From: JAJYIW01 sp963781665
Lineage (GTDB): Bacteria; Chloroflexota; Anaerolineae; Anaerolineales; Anaerolineaceae
Length of the DNA: 64,000 nt
Direction: 5' to 3'
NCBI GenBank assembly: GCA_963781665.1
Contig: CAWAGA010000002.1
Span: forward strand, 3,410,001-3,474,000
Shown: positions 43,580 to 52,439 of the stretch, piece by piece
Numbering within the stretch: position 1 is the stretch's first letter
Layout: the number at the start of each line of letters is the position of its first letter
Notes under the pieces: model-generated
What the model was told of the DNA's origin: nothing
Seen by the model: only the letters and a program-made list of their open reading frames with translations
Databases searched by the model: none
Made by a program: the position numbers and the translations under genes

Positions 43580-44906
43580 ATGCCTGATGCAGTTTCAATC
43601 CCCGGGCAAAACCCAATGCAGCGTGTTCTCCATCAACGTGATTTTGTACTTCTATGGGCAGGCCAGGGAATGTCTCTTCTGGGTGACCAGTTCTACATGG
43701 TAGCTGCGCCATGGCTGGTGCTTAAGCTTAACTGGGGATCCGCTCGCATTAGGAACAGTCCTCGCCGTAGGTGCTATTCCGCGGGCTGCTATGATGCTTA
43801 TTGGCGGTGCAATTAGCGATCGATTTTCACCCCGAAAAATCATGTTGGCGTCGGACCTGGTTCGCCTGGTTTTGACGATAGTCATGTTGGTGCTGGTATT
43901 TAGCGGGCAAATTCAGCTTTGGATGCTCTACGTTTTGAGTTTCCTTTTCGGAACGGTCTCTGGTTTCTTCATTCCGGCTGCAAACTCGATCATTCCCAAT
44001 CTCCTTCCGAAAGAAGATTTGCAAGCCGGGAATTCTATCTTCCAGGGGAGCAGCCAGCTTGTCAGTTTTATCGGACCGGCCCTGGCAGGAGTGGTCATCG
44101 GAGCATTTGCCGGTGAAATGAAAGGAATTGCACTGGCTTTTGGGGTCGATGCTGTTACATTTGTGGTGTCGGTTGCAACCCTCTGGTTTATGAAACCTGG
44201 CACAATATCCCTTGTTCAGAAATCCACTGAAAATGTCTGGGAATCGATAAAAACCGGCATCCGCTTTGCTTGGGGGGATAACACGTTGAAATTGGGGTTC
44301 ATCCTGATAGCCTTTGCTAACTTGTTCTTTGCGGGACCTGTTCTGATCGGCATTCCAGTGCTTGCAGACCAACGGCTGGTAGAAGGCGCTGCTGCTTATG
44401 GTTTGATTTTATCTGCCTTTGCCGGGGGCGGTTTCCTGGGAATTGTCCTGTGTGGCGCTTTGCCTCCACTTTCTATTCGCAGCTTAAAATATGCGCTGAT
44501 CGCTTTTTTTGTCCTCTTCGGGCTCGGATTGATCGGATTGGGCCTGATTTCTGCCACCTGGATGGGATGTGTGTTGATGTTCATCCTGGGTACGGGGAAT
44601 GGCTATCTAAGGATCGTCCTGATCACCGGTATTCAACGGCGCACTCCTAAGGAGTTGATGGGTCGCCTGATGAGCCTGGTGTTGCTCGCCAACTTAGGCC
44701 TGGCTCCCATATCGCAGACTGCAGCAGGCGCCTTAAGTCGCTGGAGTGTAACTGGCCTCCTTGCCATCAGTGGAGTGAGTATGTTAATCCTTAGCGGCTG
44801 GTTGGCCCTCCAGCCTCACTTAGAGGAGATGGCTGTCAGTTTCAGTGTTGCACCTGCACCTCCCATTCCATCTGGCCTGACTGACATTGAACCGGGCAGC
44901 GGCTAA
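43580..44906 (+). CDS. major facilitator superfamily transporter, broken by one extra base
   Basis: Joined length about 440 residues with twelve expected helices. The amino end LLWAGQGMSLLGDQFYMVAAPWLVL resembles the MFS_3/enterobactin-exporter-like group. The first frame then runs into nonsense; dropping one A of 43730-43731 gives KLTGDPLALGTVLAVGAIPRA and joins the second frame (AAMMLIGGAISDRFSPRKIM, the loop 2-3 signature). Likely an exporter of drug-like or siderophore-like compounds, substrate unknown. AAGGA is seven bases before the ATG. Confidence 0.8.
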
Positions 44907-44935
44907 AAGGCAAAAGTTTTTTTACTGGTGTACCA

Positions 44936-44963
44936 GAAACGCCTTGCAGGGCGTTTCTTTTTT
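44936..44963 (+). terminator. intrinsic terminator of the MFS gene
   Basis: GAAACGCC (44936-44943) pairs with GGCGTTTC (44950-44957), then six T. It lies 30 bases after the stop. Confidence 0.9.
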
Positions 44964-45022
44964 ATATCCACAACTGTTACCAAGATAGGCTTTTCACCAA
45001 TTGTTACTAAATCGCCGGGAAA

Positions 45023-45050
45023 TTCTACCTGTCTTACCGGACAGGTAGAA
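45023..45050. repeat. perfect 11-bp inverted repeat upstream of a lipoprotein gene
   Basis: TTCTACCTGTC (45023-45033) and GACAGGTAGAA (45040-45050) flank a six-base loop. It stands between the MFS terminator and the next gene, 99 bases before its ATG. With no T tract it may be an operator or a leader structure. Confidence 0.4.
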
Positions 45051-45148
45051 GACTGACCTGGTGCCTAGCCAGGGACTCACCCTGTGGATGGCAAAGTTTT
45101 GACGCAATTCGTTTAGACTATGAGTTGTAAATAATGGGAGAATCAACC

Positions 45149-45574
45149 ATGATAAAACAACTTATTTCTGAAACGATTTTAGGCTTGGCGCTCTTTTTAT
45201 CAGCCTGCGCTCCATTAGCCATACAAAATCCGACGGCGATCGATCCCTCAACGGTCACGCCAACCGAAGAAATAACCACAACTCCTGAGGTGTTCAATCC
45301 ACTGCCGGATGACGTGCGTGCTGCCGAAAAAGCCCGGGAAGCTTTACAGGCGAAACTTGGCCTGGATATTACTCAGGTCTTGGTTGTTGACCAGGTGGCT
45401 CAGAATTGGCCAGACGCTTGCCTGGAAGTCCCTGCTGAAGGGGAAATTTGCGCCATGTTCGTCACGCCGGGATACCGGATCATCCTTGAGGCAAATGGTC
45501 AGCAATTCGAGCTCCACAGTAATAAGGACGGGACAGACTTGCGCTTCAGCAATAATTATGATTTTCAATCATGA
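45149..45574 (+). CDS. small lipoprotein of unknown function
   Basis: 141 residues from the ATG at 45149, which has GGGAG eight bases upstream; an earlier in-frame ATG (45134) lies within that site. Signal peptide with lipobox FLSAC (Cys about 20), a Pro/Thr-rich linker, then a domain of about 85 residues beginning AAEKAREALQAKLG and containing WPDACLEVPAEGEICAMFVTPGYRIILEANGQQFELHSN. The two Cys in the domain may pair. I recall this TPGYRI pattern from other Chloroflexota lipoproteins, but no function is known. Confidence 0.75.
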   Translation: MIKQLISETILGLALFLSACAPLAIQNPTAIDPSTVTPTEEITTTPEVFNPLPDDVRAAEKAREALQAKLGLDITQVLVVDQVAQNWPDACLEVPAEGEICAMFVTPGYRIILEANGQQFELHSNKDGTDLRFSNNYDFQS

Positions 45575-45623
45575 ATGAATTTTCACCGAAACAAACATCA
45601 CGTATTTCTAATAGGAGCGGAAA

Positions 45624-46367
45624 ATGAATAAGAAAGCATTTATCCTGATAGTTTTGATCGCCGGGTTGGCTATATCCGGTTGCATCCCTGGGTTTACTGC
45701 CAACCAGACCATCGTTACCGGATCTGGAAATTTGACCAGTGAAAACCGTCCGGTCAGTGGATTTTCCCAGATAGCATTGAATGGCCTGGGTAATGTGACC
45801 GTTGTAGTAGGCAGCGAGGAATCGCTGGTCGTTGAGGCTGAAGATAACCTGATCCAATATATCACGACCGAAGTTCATGGCTCTAACCTTGTCATCGGCA
45901 CCAAGAACGGTTTCCAAATCTTACCGAAAAAAGAGATCAAATATAAGGTTATATTGAAATCTGTCGAAGGGCTAACAATTGGAGGCGCTGGAAACATCAC
46001 GGCTGACAATTTGAACCTCGCCGCGCTTTCACTAGGAGTCGCTGGCACGGGCAATATCCAGCTTGCTGGCCTTCAGGCCGATAGCTTGAATGTGCAAATT
46101 TCTGGCGCAGGCTCGATCAAGGTGGATGGTCAATCAACTGACCTGACGGTAGGTTTGAGCGGTGCTGGGAATTTTCAGGGAGCTGACTTCAAGAATAGCA
46201 CTACAAACGTAACCATCTCTGGCACAGGAAACGCATCTGTCTGGTCGACTGGCAGCCTTTCAGTCACCATCTCAGGCGCAGGCAGTATCCAATATTATGG
46301 CAATCCCAACGTCACCAAGACTATTACCGGGCTAGGGATAGTTAATGACATGGGAGATCATTCCTGA
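45624..46367 (+). CDS. lipoprotein with GIN/DUF2807 putative auto-transporter adhesin head domain
   Basis: 247 residues. Lipobox AISGC (Cys about 19). The rest is a repetitive right-handed beta-helix-like domain with GxGN and GAG turns (GLGNVTV, GGAGNIT, GTGNIQL, GAGSIKV, GAGNFQG, GTGNASV, GAGSIQY), the mark of DUF2807. Such domains are surface exposed and of unclear function. AGGAG lies seven bases before the ATG; it follows the preceding lipoprotein gene by 49 bases. Confidence 0.85.
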   Translation: MNKKAFILIVLIAGLAISGCIPGFTANQTIVTGSGNLTSENRPVSGFSQIALNGLGNVTVVVGSEESLVVEAEDNLIQYITTEVHGSNLVIGTKNGFQILPKKEIKYKVILKSVEGLTIGGAGNITADNLNLAALSLGVAGTGNIQLAGLQADSLNVQISGAGSIKVDGQSTDLTVGLSGAGNFQGADFKNSTTNVTISGTGNASVWSTGSLSVTISGAGSIQYYGNPNVTKTITGLGIVNDMGDHS

Positions 46368-46391
46368 TTTTGACCTAAGCTTATGAATAAC

Positions 46392-46421
46392 AAAAAACCC
46401 CGATTCTCTTCGGGGTTTTTT
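46392..46421. terminator. bidirectional terminator between GIN lipoprotein and sensor kinase
   Basis: AAAAAACCCCG (46392-46402) and CGGGGTTTTTT (46411-46421) flank an eight-base loop. It serves the plus-strand lipoprotein and, on the other strand, ends two bases after the kinase stop. Confidence 0.9.
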
Positions 46422-46422
46422 G

Positions 46423-49400
46423 TTATTCTGGATGCCCATTTTGAGGAACTTCCCAATTCATGGTTACCTGGGTGCCTTCGCCGGGCGCGCTGTAGATGTT
46501 GACCCGTGCGCCAATTGCTTCGGCGCGTTCGCGCATGATCCGCAGGCCGAGGTGATTGGGACCAACAGCCTCGATATCGAAGCCAATTCCATCATCCATA
46601 ATAGCCAGGCGCACCGAACCGGGTTGCATTCGCAGGTTCACCAATGCCTGGTTTGCTTTGGCATATTTAACGATGTTGTTTAAGGCTTCTTGAGCGACGC
46701 GATAAAAAGCTACCTGCACTTCCGGTGGAATCGCATGATCACCATCGACCGCAAATTGAATTGGCAGCCTGGCTCGTCCGGTTACTGCTTCCACCAGCTG
46801 GTGCAGCAGGTTGGGTAGAGATGTATCCGTCAGGGCTGAAGGGCGCAGTTCCAAAAGCAAGGTGCGCATTTCGGCTAATGCACCTCGCGTTAATTCCTGC
46901 AGCTCGATTTAAGTGTTTACGGGCCTCTTTTTGATCGATATCCCAGAGCTGGGGGAGGACTTCGGCGATGAGGCTGGCTGAGAAAAGCGTCTGGGTAACG
47001 GCATCATGCAGATCGCGCGCCAGGCGAGATCGTTCTGCCACGACTGCCTCGCCGGCAGCTTTTTGAGCCAGAGCAGTCTCGGCCTTTTCGCGTAATTCGA
47101 TAGCTTGTAAGAGCTTCACATTCGACTGCTTCAAATCAGCCGTGCGCAGATCAACCAATTCCTCCAGGTGGCGGTTTTGTGCACTGATGCTATCAATTCG
47201 CCATCGAACGCCCATGAATCCGATTGCCAGCAATGCCAGCAAGCTGGCTCCCTGGAACCACCAGGTTTGCCAGAGAGGCGGTATTATTTTGATAGGAATC
47301 GAAACCCCGGTTTCATTCCAAACGCCATTATTATTCGATGCTATCACCTGGAATGTATAATCACCGCCTGGTAAATTTGTGTAGCTTGCATAGCGGCGTA
47401 CTCCTGCAGAGATCCAATCCGGATCGAAACCCTCTAACTTATACATATATTGGTTCTTGTCTGGGTCATGGAAGTCTAAGGCCACGAACTCGAAGGCGAT
47501 GAAGCTGTCTGTGTAAGAAAGCTGGATAGGGGTTTTGCCGGAAAGGTCCACATCAACCGGCTGGTTTTTTTTGCTGAACGAGGTGATTACGATGGGTGGC
47601 GCGGTTGGGTTATCTTGGATTGCACCGGGAAAGAAGACATTGAGACCTTTCTGACCACCAAAGTACAATTCGCCATTTGCAGACATACCACAGGCGCCGG
47701 AATCGAATTCATTGCTTTGTAATCCGTCATTTACATTAAAATTCCGAAACCTGAGCTGCACAGGATCAAAACGCGAGAGACCATTATTGGTGCTGATCCA
47801 GAGATTGCCTTCATTGTCTTCTTGCATGCAAAGGACGGAATTATCCGTCAGGCCATCCTTGACTTGAAAATGAGCAAACTCCCCGGTTGGGGCGTTATAC
47901 TTTTCCAATCCCCCGTGGGTTCCGAACCAGAGGGTACCATTTCTGGATTGAAGAATGTCGACGACGTCGTTTTCGGCCAGACTTAAGGGATCGTTCGGGT
48001 CGTGAATAAATCTTTTATAGGCAACCTTGCTCGCAGATAATGTGTTCAGGTCGATCCGAAAGAGTCCCTGCCCCCAGCTGCCCACCCATAAATACCCATC
48101 AGCCCCGATTAACATGCTAAATACAGCCTCGAGTTCGGGAACATCAATGTGGGTAAATATATTGGTAGCTCGATCGTAAAAGTCAAGACCTCCTAAAGTT
48201 CCGACCCACAGTCGGCCTGATTGGTCCTCTACCAGGCTGGAAACGTTGTCATTGATAATCGATGTTGGATCGTCATTATTATGACGGTAATAGGTTAACG
48301 CTCCTGTATCAGGGTCAAACCTGGCCATCCCTGCTAAGGTACCCGCCCACAACTCTCCAGATTCATCTTCAATGAGCGCAATATAGGTGTTAGCTTGTTG
48401 GCTAAAAGGATTATTGTATGGTTCGAAGTAATGGTTGAATGTCTCTGTCTGGCGATTGAAGAGGTTCAGACCGCCTCCCAAGGTGGCAACCCAGATTCGT
48501 CCGGTTCGATCCTGAAGTATCGGTCCTACCGCATCGTAAGACAGGCTTGATGTAACAGCTGGATTGCTGCGGAAAACGGCGAACTGCTGGACCTGCGGAT
48601 TAACGGCATCTAAGCCGCCGTTGGCAGTACCGATCCAGAACACGCCTGACCTGTCTTCCAGCAATGACCAGACGAGATTGGAACTGATGCTTTGAATGTC
48701 GTAGGGATTGCTTTGCTGGTGCGAAAAAACCAGCTGCCCCCTGGTTTTCTCCAGGTCAGTATCGGCGATGTCCAATCCACCTCCCCACGTAGCCACCCAA
48801 AGGAGATCACTGGAATCCACCATCAAATTCATTACATCGTCGTTTCTCAAACTGCTGCTGTTTCCAGAATCATGTTGGAAGCGTTCGATTAAACCGGTTT
48901 GAGGATCGATGCGGTTGAGACCTCCACCTTTTAGGGTATAACCGCCGGTTCCGACCCAAATAAAACCCGCCTTATCCTGAACTATTGACGATATGTTGTT
49001 TCCACTTAATGACCCGGTGTCATTGGGATCTCCCTGTAAATGAGTGAATGTGCCGTCAGGGACACTTTCGATTGGTTGGTTTTGTAATCTCAGGCGGTCA
49101 ACCCCGGCTCCCTGGTTCCCCAGACATCCGCTCCCTATCCATAGATCGCCATCTGCATCTTCGAATATCGCAGAGACGTCATCGCTGGCCAGACTGGATG
49201 GATTTTCAGGGTCGTGGCGGAAATTGAACAATTGACCGGTTTTTTGATCCATCAAATTGAGACCGCCCCCGCAGGTCCCTACCCATAATCGATTTTTGTG
49301 ATCCACCAGGATCGATGTAACGATATCATTGCTCAAGCTGGTAGGGTCAGCAGGGTTATTCTGATAGTGCGTAAAATGATTGGATTGAAGATCGTAGCTG

Positions 49401-49801
49401 TCCAATCCCCCACCCCAGGTGCCGATCCAAAGAAATCCATCTGCATCTTCAGAAAGGCTCAGGACCGCATCATTGTTGAGGCTGTCAGCATTTTCAGTAT
49501 CGTGCTTAAAAATTGTGAAGGAGTATCCATCATATCGGTCCAAACCATCCTGGGTACCGATCCAGAGGTATCCCTGGTGATCCTGAAATAACGTCAAAAC
49601 CGTATTCTGCGATAGACCATCTTCGAGCGAAAATCGTTCGAAGCGCAGCGAACGATCAAGTGGGATGGTGTTTTGCTGCTCACTGGATCCAGGCGCGTTT
49701 TGAGCGTACGCCAGGGCCGAAGGTAAGCTGCCACAGACGAAGATCAAAATTCCGGTTATTAATAATCGGGAAATAATTTGGAAAATCGATTTGCAGGACA
49801 T
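46423..49801 (-). CDS. propeller-type (Reg_prop/Y_Y_Y) sensor histidine kinase, broken by one extra base
   Basis: Joined length about 1125 residues. Signal peptide (1-34), then 14 WIGT/WVGT propeller blades (about 50-720), enough for two seven-bladed propellers; a Y_Y_Y domain ending in GDYTFQVIASNNNGVWNE (to about 825); one membrane helix (LLALLAIGFMGV); a coiled coil; H-box RSRLARDLHDAVTQTLFSASL of the HisKA_3 type. The frame then breaks: removing one A from the minus-strand AAA (46910-46908) continues HLIELQELTRGALAEMRTLL and leads into the HATPase (DDGIGFD, LGLRIMRERAEAIGA). It senses an extracellular ligand, perhaps a glycan, and its partner is the divergent NarL-type regulator 63 bases away. 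Confidence 0.88.
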
Positions 49802-49852
49802 AGATTAAGAGTAGGTTAAATTCTATCATAAATCGAGATTCACAGTTCAGTA

Positions 49853-49858
49853 TATAAT
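49853..49858 (+). promoter_or_regulatory. -10 box giving a probable leaderless response-regulator mRNA
   Basis: TATAAT ends six bases before the ATG at 49865, so transcription would start at the start codon. No ribosome-binding sequence is present. Confidence 0.5.
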
Positions 49859-49864
49859 AGAAGT

Positions 49865-50503
49865 ATGGCCGAAATGAAACAGATCAGAGTAATGCTGGTG
49901 GATGACCACTCCGTGGTACGCAGTGGATTGAGCGCTTTTCTCCAGATTTATCCTGACCTGGAATTGGTCGGAGAAGCCGAAAATGGCGAAGAAGCAATTA
50001 TCCGGGCTTCACTGCTTAAACCCGATGTAATTTTGATGGATTTGGTCATGCAAGGCGTCGGTGGGGTTGAAGCGACCCGCACGATTCGTCAAAAAAACCC
50101 CCAGATACAGGTAATCGCTTTGACCAGCTTTAAGGAAGATAACCTGGTTCAAGGAGCGTTACAAGCCGGTGCGATTGGCTACTTGCTCAAGAATGTCACC
50201 GCTAATGAATTGGTCAATGCTATTCGGGCTGCTTCTGCCCGCCGGATGACGCTTTCCTCAGAAGCAGCACAGGCATTGATCCATTCCAGTGCGCCTGCGC
50301 TTCCGCTTGGAAACGAGCTGACCGAACGCGAGCGGGATGTATTAAATTTAATGGTTGAAGGCCTGAATAATTCCGAAATTGCTGAGAAATTGGTGGTCAG
50401 CCTTTCAACCGTAAAATTCCATATTGGCAATATATTTACGAAGTTGGGGGTGGACAACCGGGTTGCTGCCGTGACCCTGGCCCTGCAGCGAAAGTTGGTG
50501 TGA
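49865..50503 (+). CDS. NarL/FixJ-family response regulator
   Basis: 212 residues. Receiver with DDHS (14-17), phospho-acceptor Asp in DVILMDLVMQGVGGVEA, and Lys in GAIGYLLKNVTANEL. The LuxR-type HTH is residues about 148-205: LTERERDVLNLMVEGLNNSEIAEKLVVSLSTVKFHIGNIFTKLGV. It faces away from the HisKA_3 propeller kinase and is its natural partner. Confidence 0.94.
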   Translation: MAEMKQIRVMLVDDHSVVRSGLSAFLQIYPDLELVGEAENGEEAIIRASLLKPDVILMDLVMQGVGGVEATRTIRQKNPQIQVIALTSFKEDNLVQGALQAGAIGYLLKNVTANELVNAIRAASARRMTLSSEAAQALIHSSAPALPLGNELTERERDVLNLMVEGLNNSEIAEKLVVSLSTVKFHIGNIFTKLGVDNRVAAVTLALQRKLV

Positions 50504-50518
50504 AGCAAGATAGATAAT

Positions 50519-50539
50519 AAAAGGTCAAAATGACCTTTT
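50519..50539 (+). terminator. intrinsic terminator of the response regulator
   Basis: AAAAGGTCA (50519-50527) and TGACCTTTT (50531-50539) pair perfectly around AAA. It begins 16 bases after the stop. Confidence 0.75.
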
Positions 50540-50586
50540 CGCACTTTCAACTCGCTTTTTACGTCTTTTCTATTAAGCATTTTTCC

Positions 50587-51273
50587 TTAACTCGATACTT
50601 CAATCCTGTGCAGGGTTCGCAGCCAGGTAAAGGTCGTGTGTAAGTCTTTGCTTTTGAAGACCAACGATCCCGGTACGATGCAGTCCGCGCCGGATGCGAA
50701 TATGCCCGGGATGCTGTGGTTGCGGATACCGCCATCTGCCTCCAGTAGAATTTTTCCACGATATCCTTGGCCATCAATAATCTCGCGCATTTCTTTGATG
50801 CGTTCATTGGCTTGCGGGGACAGTTCCTGTCCTTTGATTCCCATCGGTGTGCCCATCATCAAGATCAGGTCCACCATTTCCAGGTAAAGGCCAAACCCTT
50901 CGAGAGGGGTATCCAACCCAAACCCCAGTCCGGCGGTCGCGCCATTTGCCTTTATTTTCTCGATTGCCATTCCGAGAAGTTCGCCGATTTCCAGGTGAAC
51001 GGTAATACGGTTAGCGCCTGCCTTCACAAAATCCTCGATCAGATTGAGAGGATTGGCAACCATGAGATGGACGTGGAAAGGCCGGGAGGTCAGAGGTCTC
51101 AAGGCGGCAACCAGATCAGGGAATAGTAATAAACCCGGTACGAAATGCGCGTCGCTGATGTCAAAGTGATAACCATCAACGAAATCATCGACTCGCCGAA
51201 TTTCATCTTTCAGGCAGGTCATATCTGCAGACCAGATCGAAACATCCGTAAGTAAACGCGGCAGGGTTGTCAA
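50587..51273 (-). CDS. ribulose-phosphate 3-epimerase family protein
   Basis: 228 residues, TIM barrel. VSIWSADMTCLKDEIRRV, DGYHFDISDAHFVPG (the usual HFDVMDGHFVPN altered), HVHLMVANP, MMGTPMGIKGQ and LEADGGIRNHSIPGIFASGADCIVPGSLVF show the family. Metal-binding His and Asp positions appear kept, but the substitutions suggest a sugar phosphate other than ribulose 5-phosphate, such as allulose 6-phosphate. TTG start, with GGGGA inside the end of the upstream methyltransferase gene eight bases before it. Third gene of a three-gene minus-strand run. Confidence 0.85.
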   Translation of the reverse strand: MTTLPRLLTDVSIWSADMTCLKDEIRRVDDFVDGYHFDISDAHFVPGLLLFPDLVAALRPLTSRPFHVHLMVANPLNLIEDFVKAGANRITVHLEIGELLGMAIEKIKANGATAGLGFGLDTPLEGFGLYLEMVDLILMMGTPMGIKGQELSPQANERIKEMREIIDGQGYRGKILLEADGGIRNHSIPGIFASGADCIVPGSLVFKSKDLHTTFTWLRTLHRIEVSS

Positions 51274-51278
51274 AAAAT

Positions 51279-52439
51279 TTATCCCCGCTTGATTTTGCCG
51301 GTAAACAATTTTACTTGAAGTCCGCCATTGACAAATGAAAATCTTCCGGAAAGCCCTAGATGGGCATGGCCTATCAAATAGTCGCTAGAACACAATATGG
51401 CGACATTCCAACCCGGACAATGAGCTCTCAAAACGTTTCCTAACTGCGAATACAGGTTACGCAGATCATGGTCGGGGGTGAGGCGTACTCCGTAAGGTGG
51501 GTTGGTCACGATCCACCCATTTCCTTTGGATGGTTCGATGGCCGAAAAGGCCTTACACGAAAATTCAATATCTTCCAGAACGCTGGCTCTTCCAGCATTC
51601 GCCTGGGCAATCCGGATTGCTCCTGCGTCCCGGTCGGAAGCCATGATTGTTCCGTTTGTTGGACCTTCACATTCAGCGGCACGGTCGAGTTCAGTCTGCC
51701 AAATGGCTGAGTCATAACCGGGCCAATCCATACAAGCAAATCTACGTTGTTTTCCAGGAGCGATTTTACGCGCCATCCAGTCTGCCTCGATCGGTATGGT
51801 CCCTGAGCCGCAAAAAGGATCGATGAGAGGAGCTCTCTTATCCCATCCAGACGCCATCAGCATGGCTGCCGCCAGCGTTTCTCGTAAAGGCGCCTTAGCC
51901 GTCTCCAGGCGGTAACCCCGCCGGTGCAGCTGTGCGCCCGTTGAATCGATGCTAACTGTACAGTGATCGTGCACCAGTCTGACGATGATTAATTGAGGCA
52001 GCTGGTTTTCATTTTCATCTATCTTGACGAATTTGGCAGGTTGCCCCAGGTGGTCGCCGATTGCTGCAGTGATCCGTTCGGCAACCCCATCAGAATGATA
52101 AAGGCGTGAACGGTGGCAGGTGACACGTACGGCTATTGTCTGTCCGGGTCTGATGTAGGTTTCCCAGGGCAAGCGGGCTGCTTTTTTTCGTAATTCGCTA
52201 AATGCTGCTGCGTAGAAATCTCCCAGGCGAACCAGCACCCGATTGGATGTCCGCAGATTGAGGTTTGCACGATAAAGTTCATTTAACTCCCCTTCGAACT
52301 CAATGCCGCCATTCTCATCATCTGGCTCGCCAGGCAGTTGTTTGCCGGCTGCAGTGAACGTGGCAATTCCCAGGTCAACAAGCTCCTGGCGGACGAAGGG
52401 TTCTATCCCTGGAGCAGCCACCGCAAAAAAGCGCAGCAT
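51279..52439 (-). CDS. THUMP-domain class I RNA methyltransferase (RlmL/Trm14-like)
   Basis: 386 residues. Amino-terminal ferredoxin-like/THUMP part (about 1-160) with FAVAAPGIEPFVRQEL; the methyltransferase part carries LIDPFCGSGTIPIEADWMAR (motif I) and the N6/N2-amine methyltransferase motif NPPYG in WIVTNPPYGVRL. It methylates a guanine (N2) of 23S rRNA or tRNA. It is directly adjacent to ygiQ upstream and to the rpe-like gene downstream. Confidence 0.92.
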   Translation of the reverse strand: MLRFFAVAAPGIEPFVRQELVDLGIATFTAAGKQLPGEPDDENGGIEFEGELNELYRANLNLRTSNRVLVRLGDFYAAAFSELRKKAARLPWETYIRPGQTIAVRVTCHRSRLYHSDGVAERITAAIGDHLGQPAKFVKIDENENQLPQLIIVRLVHDHCTVSIDSTGAQLHRRGYRLETAKAPLRETLAAAMLMASGWDKRAPLIDPFCGSGTIPIEADWMARKIAPGKQRRFACMDWPGYDSAIWQTELDRAAECEGPTNGTIMASDRDAGAIRIAQANAGRASVLEDIEFSCKAFSAIEPSKGNGWIVTNPPYGVRLTPDHDLRNLYSQLGNVLRAHCPGWNVAILCSSDYLIGHAHLGLSGRFSFVNGGLQVKLFTGKIKRG

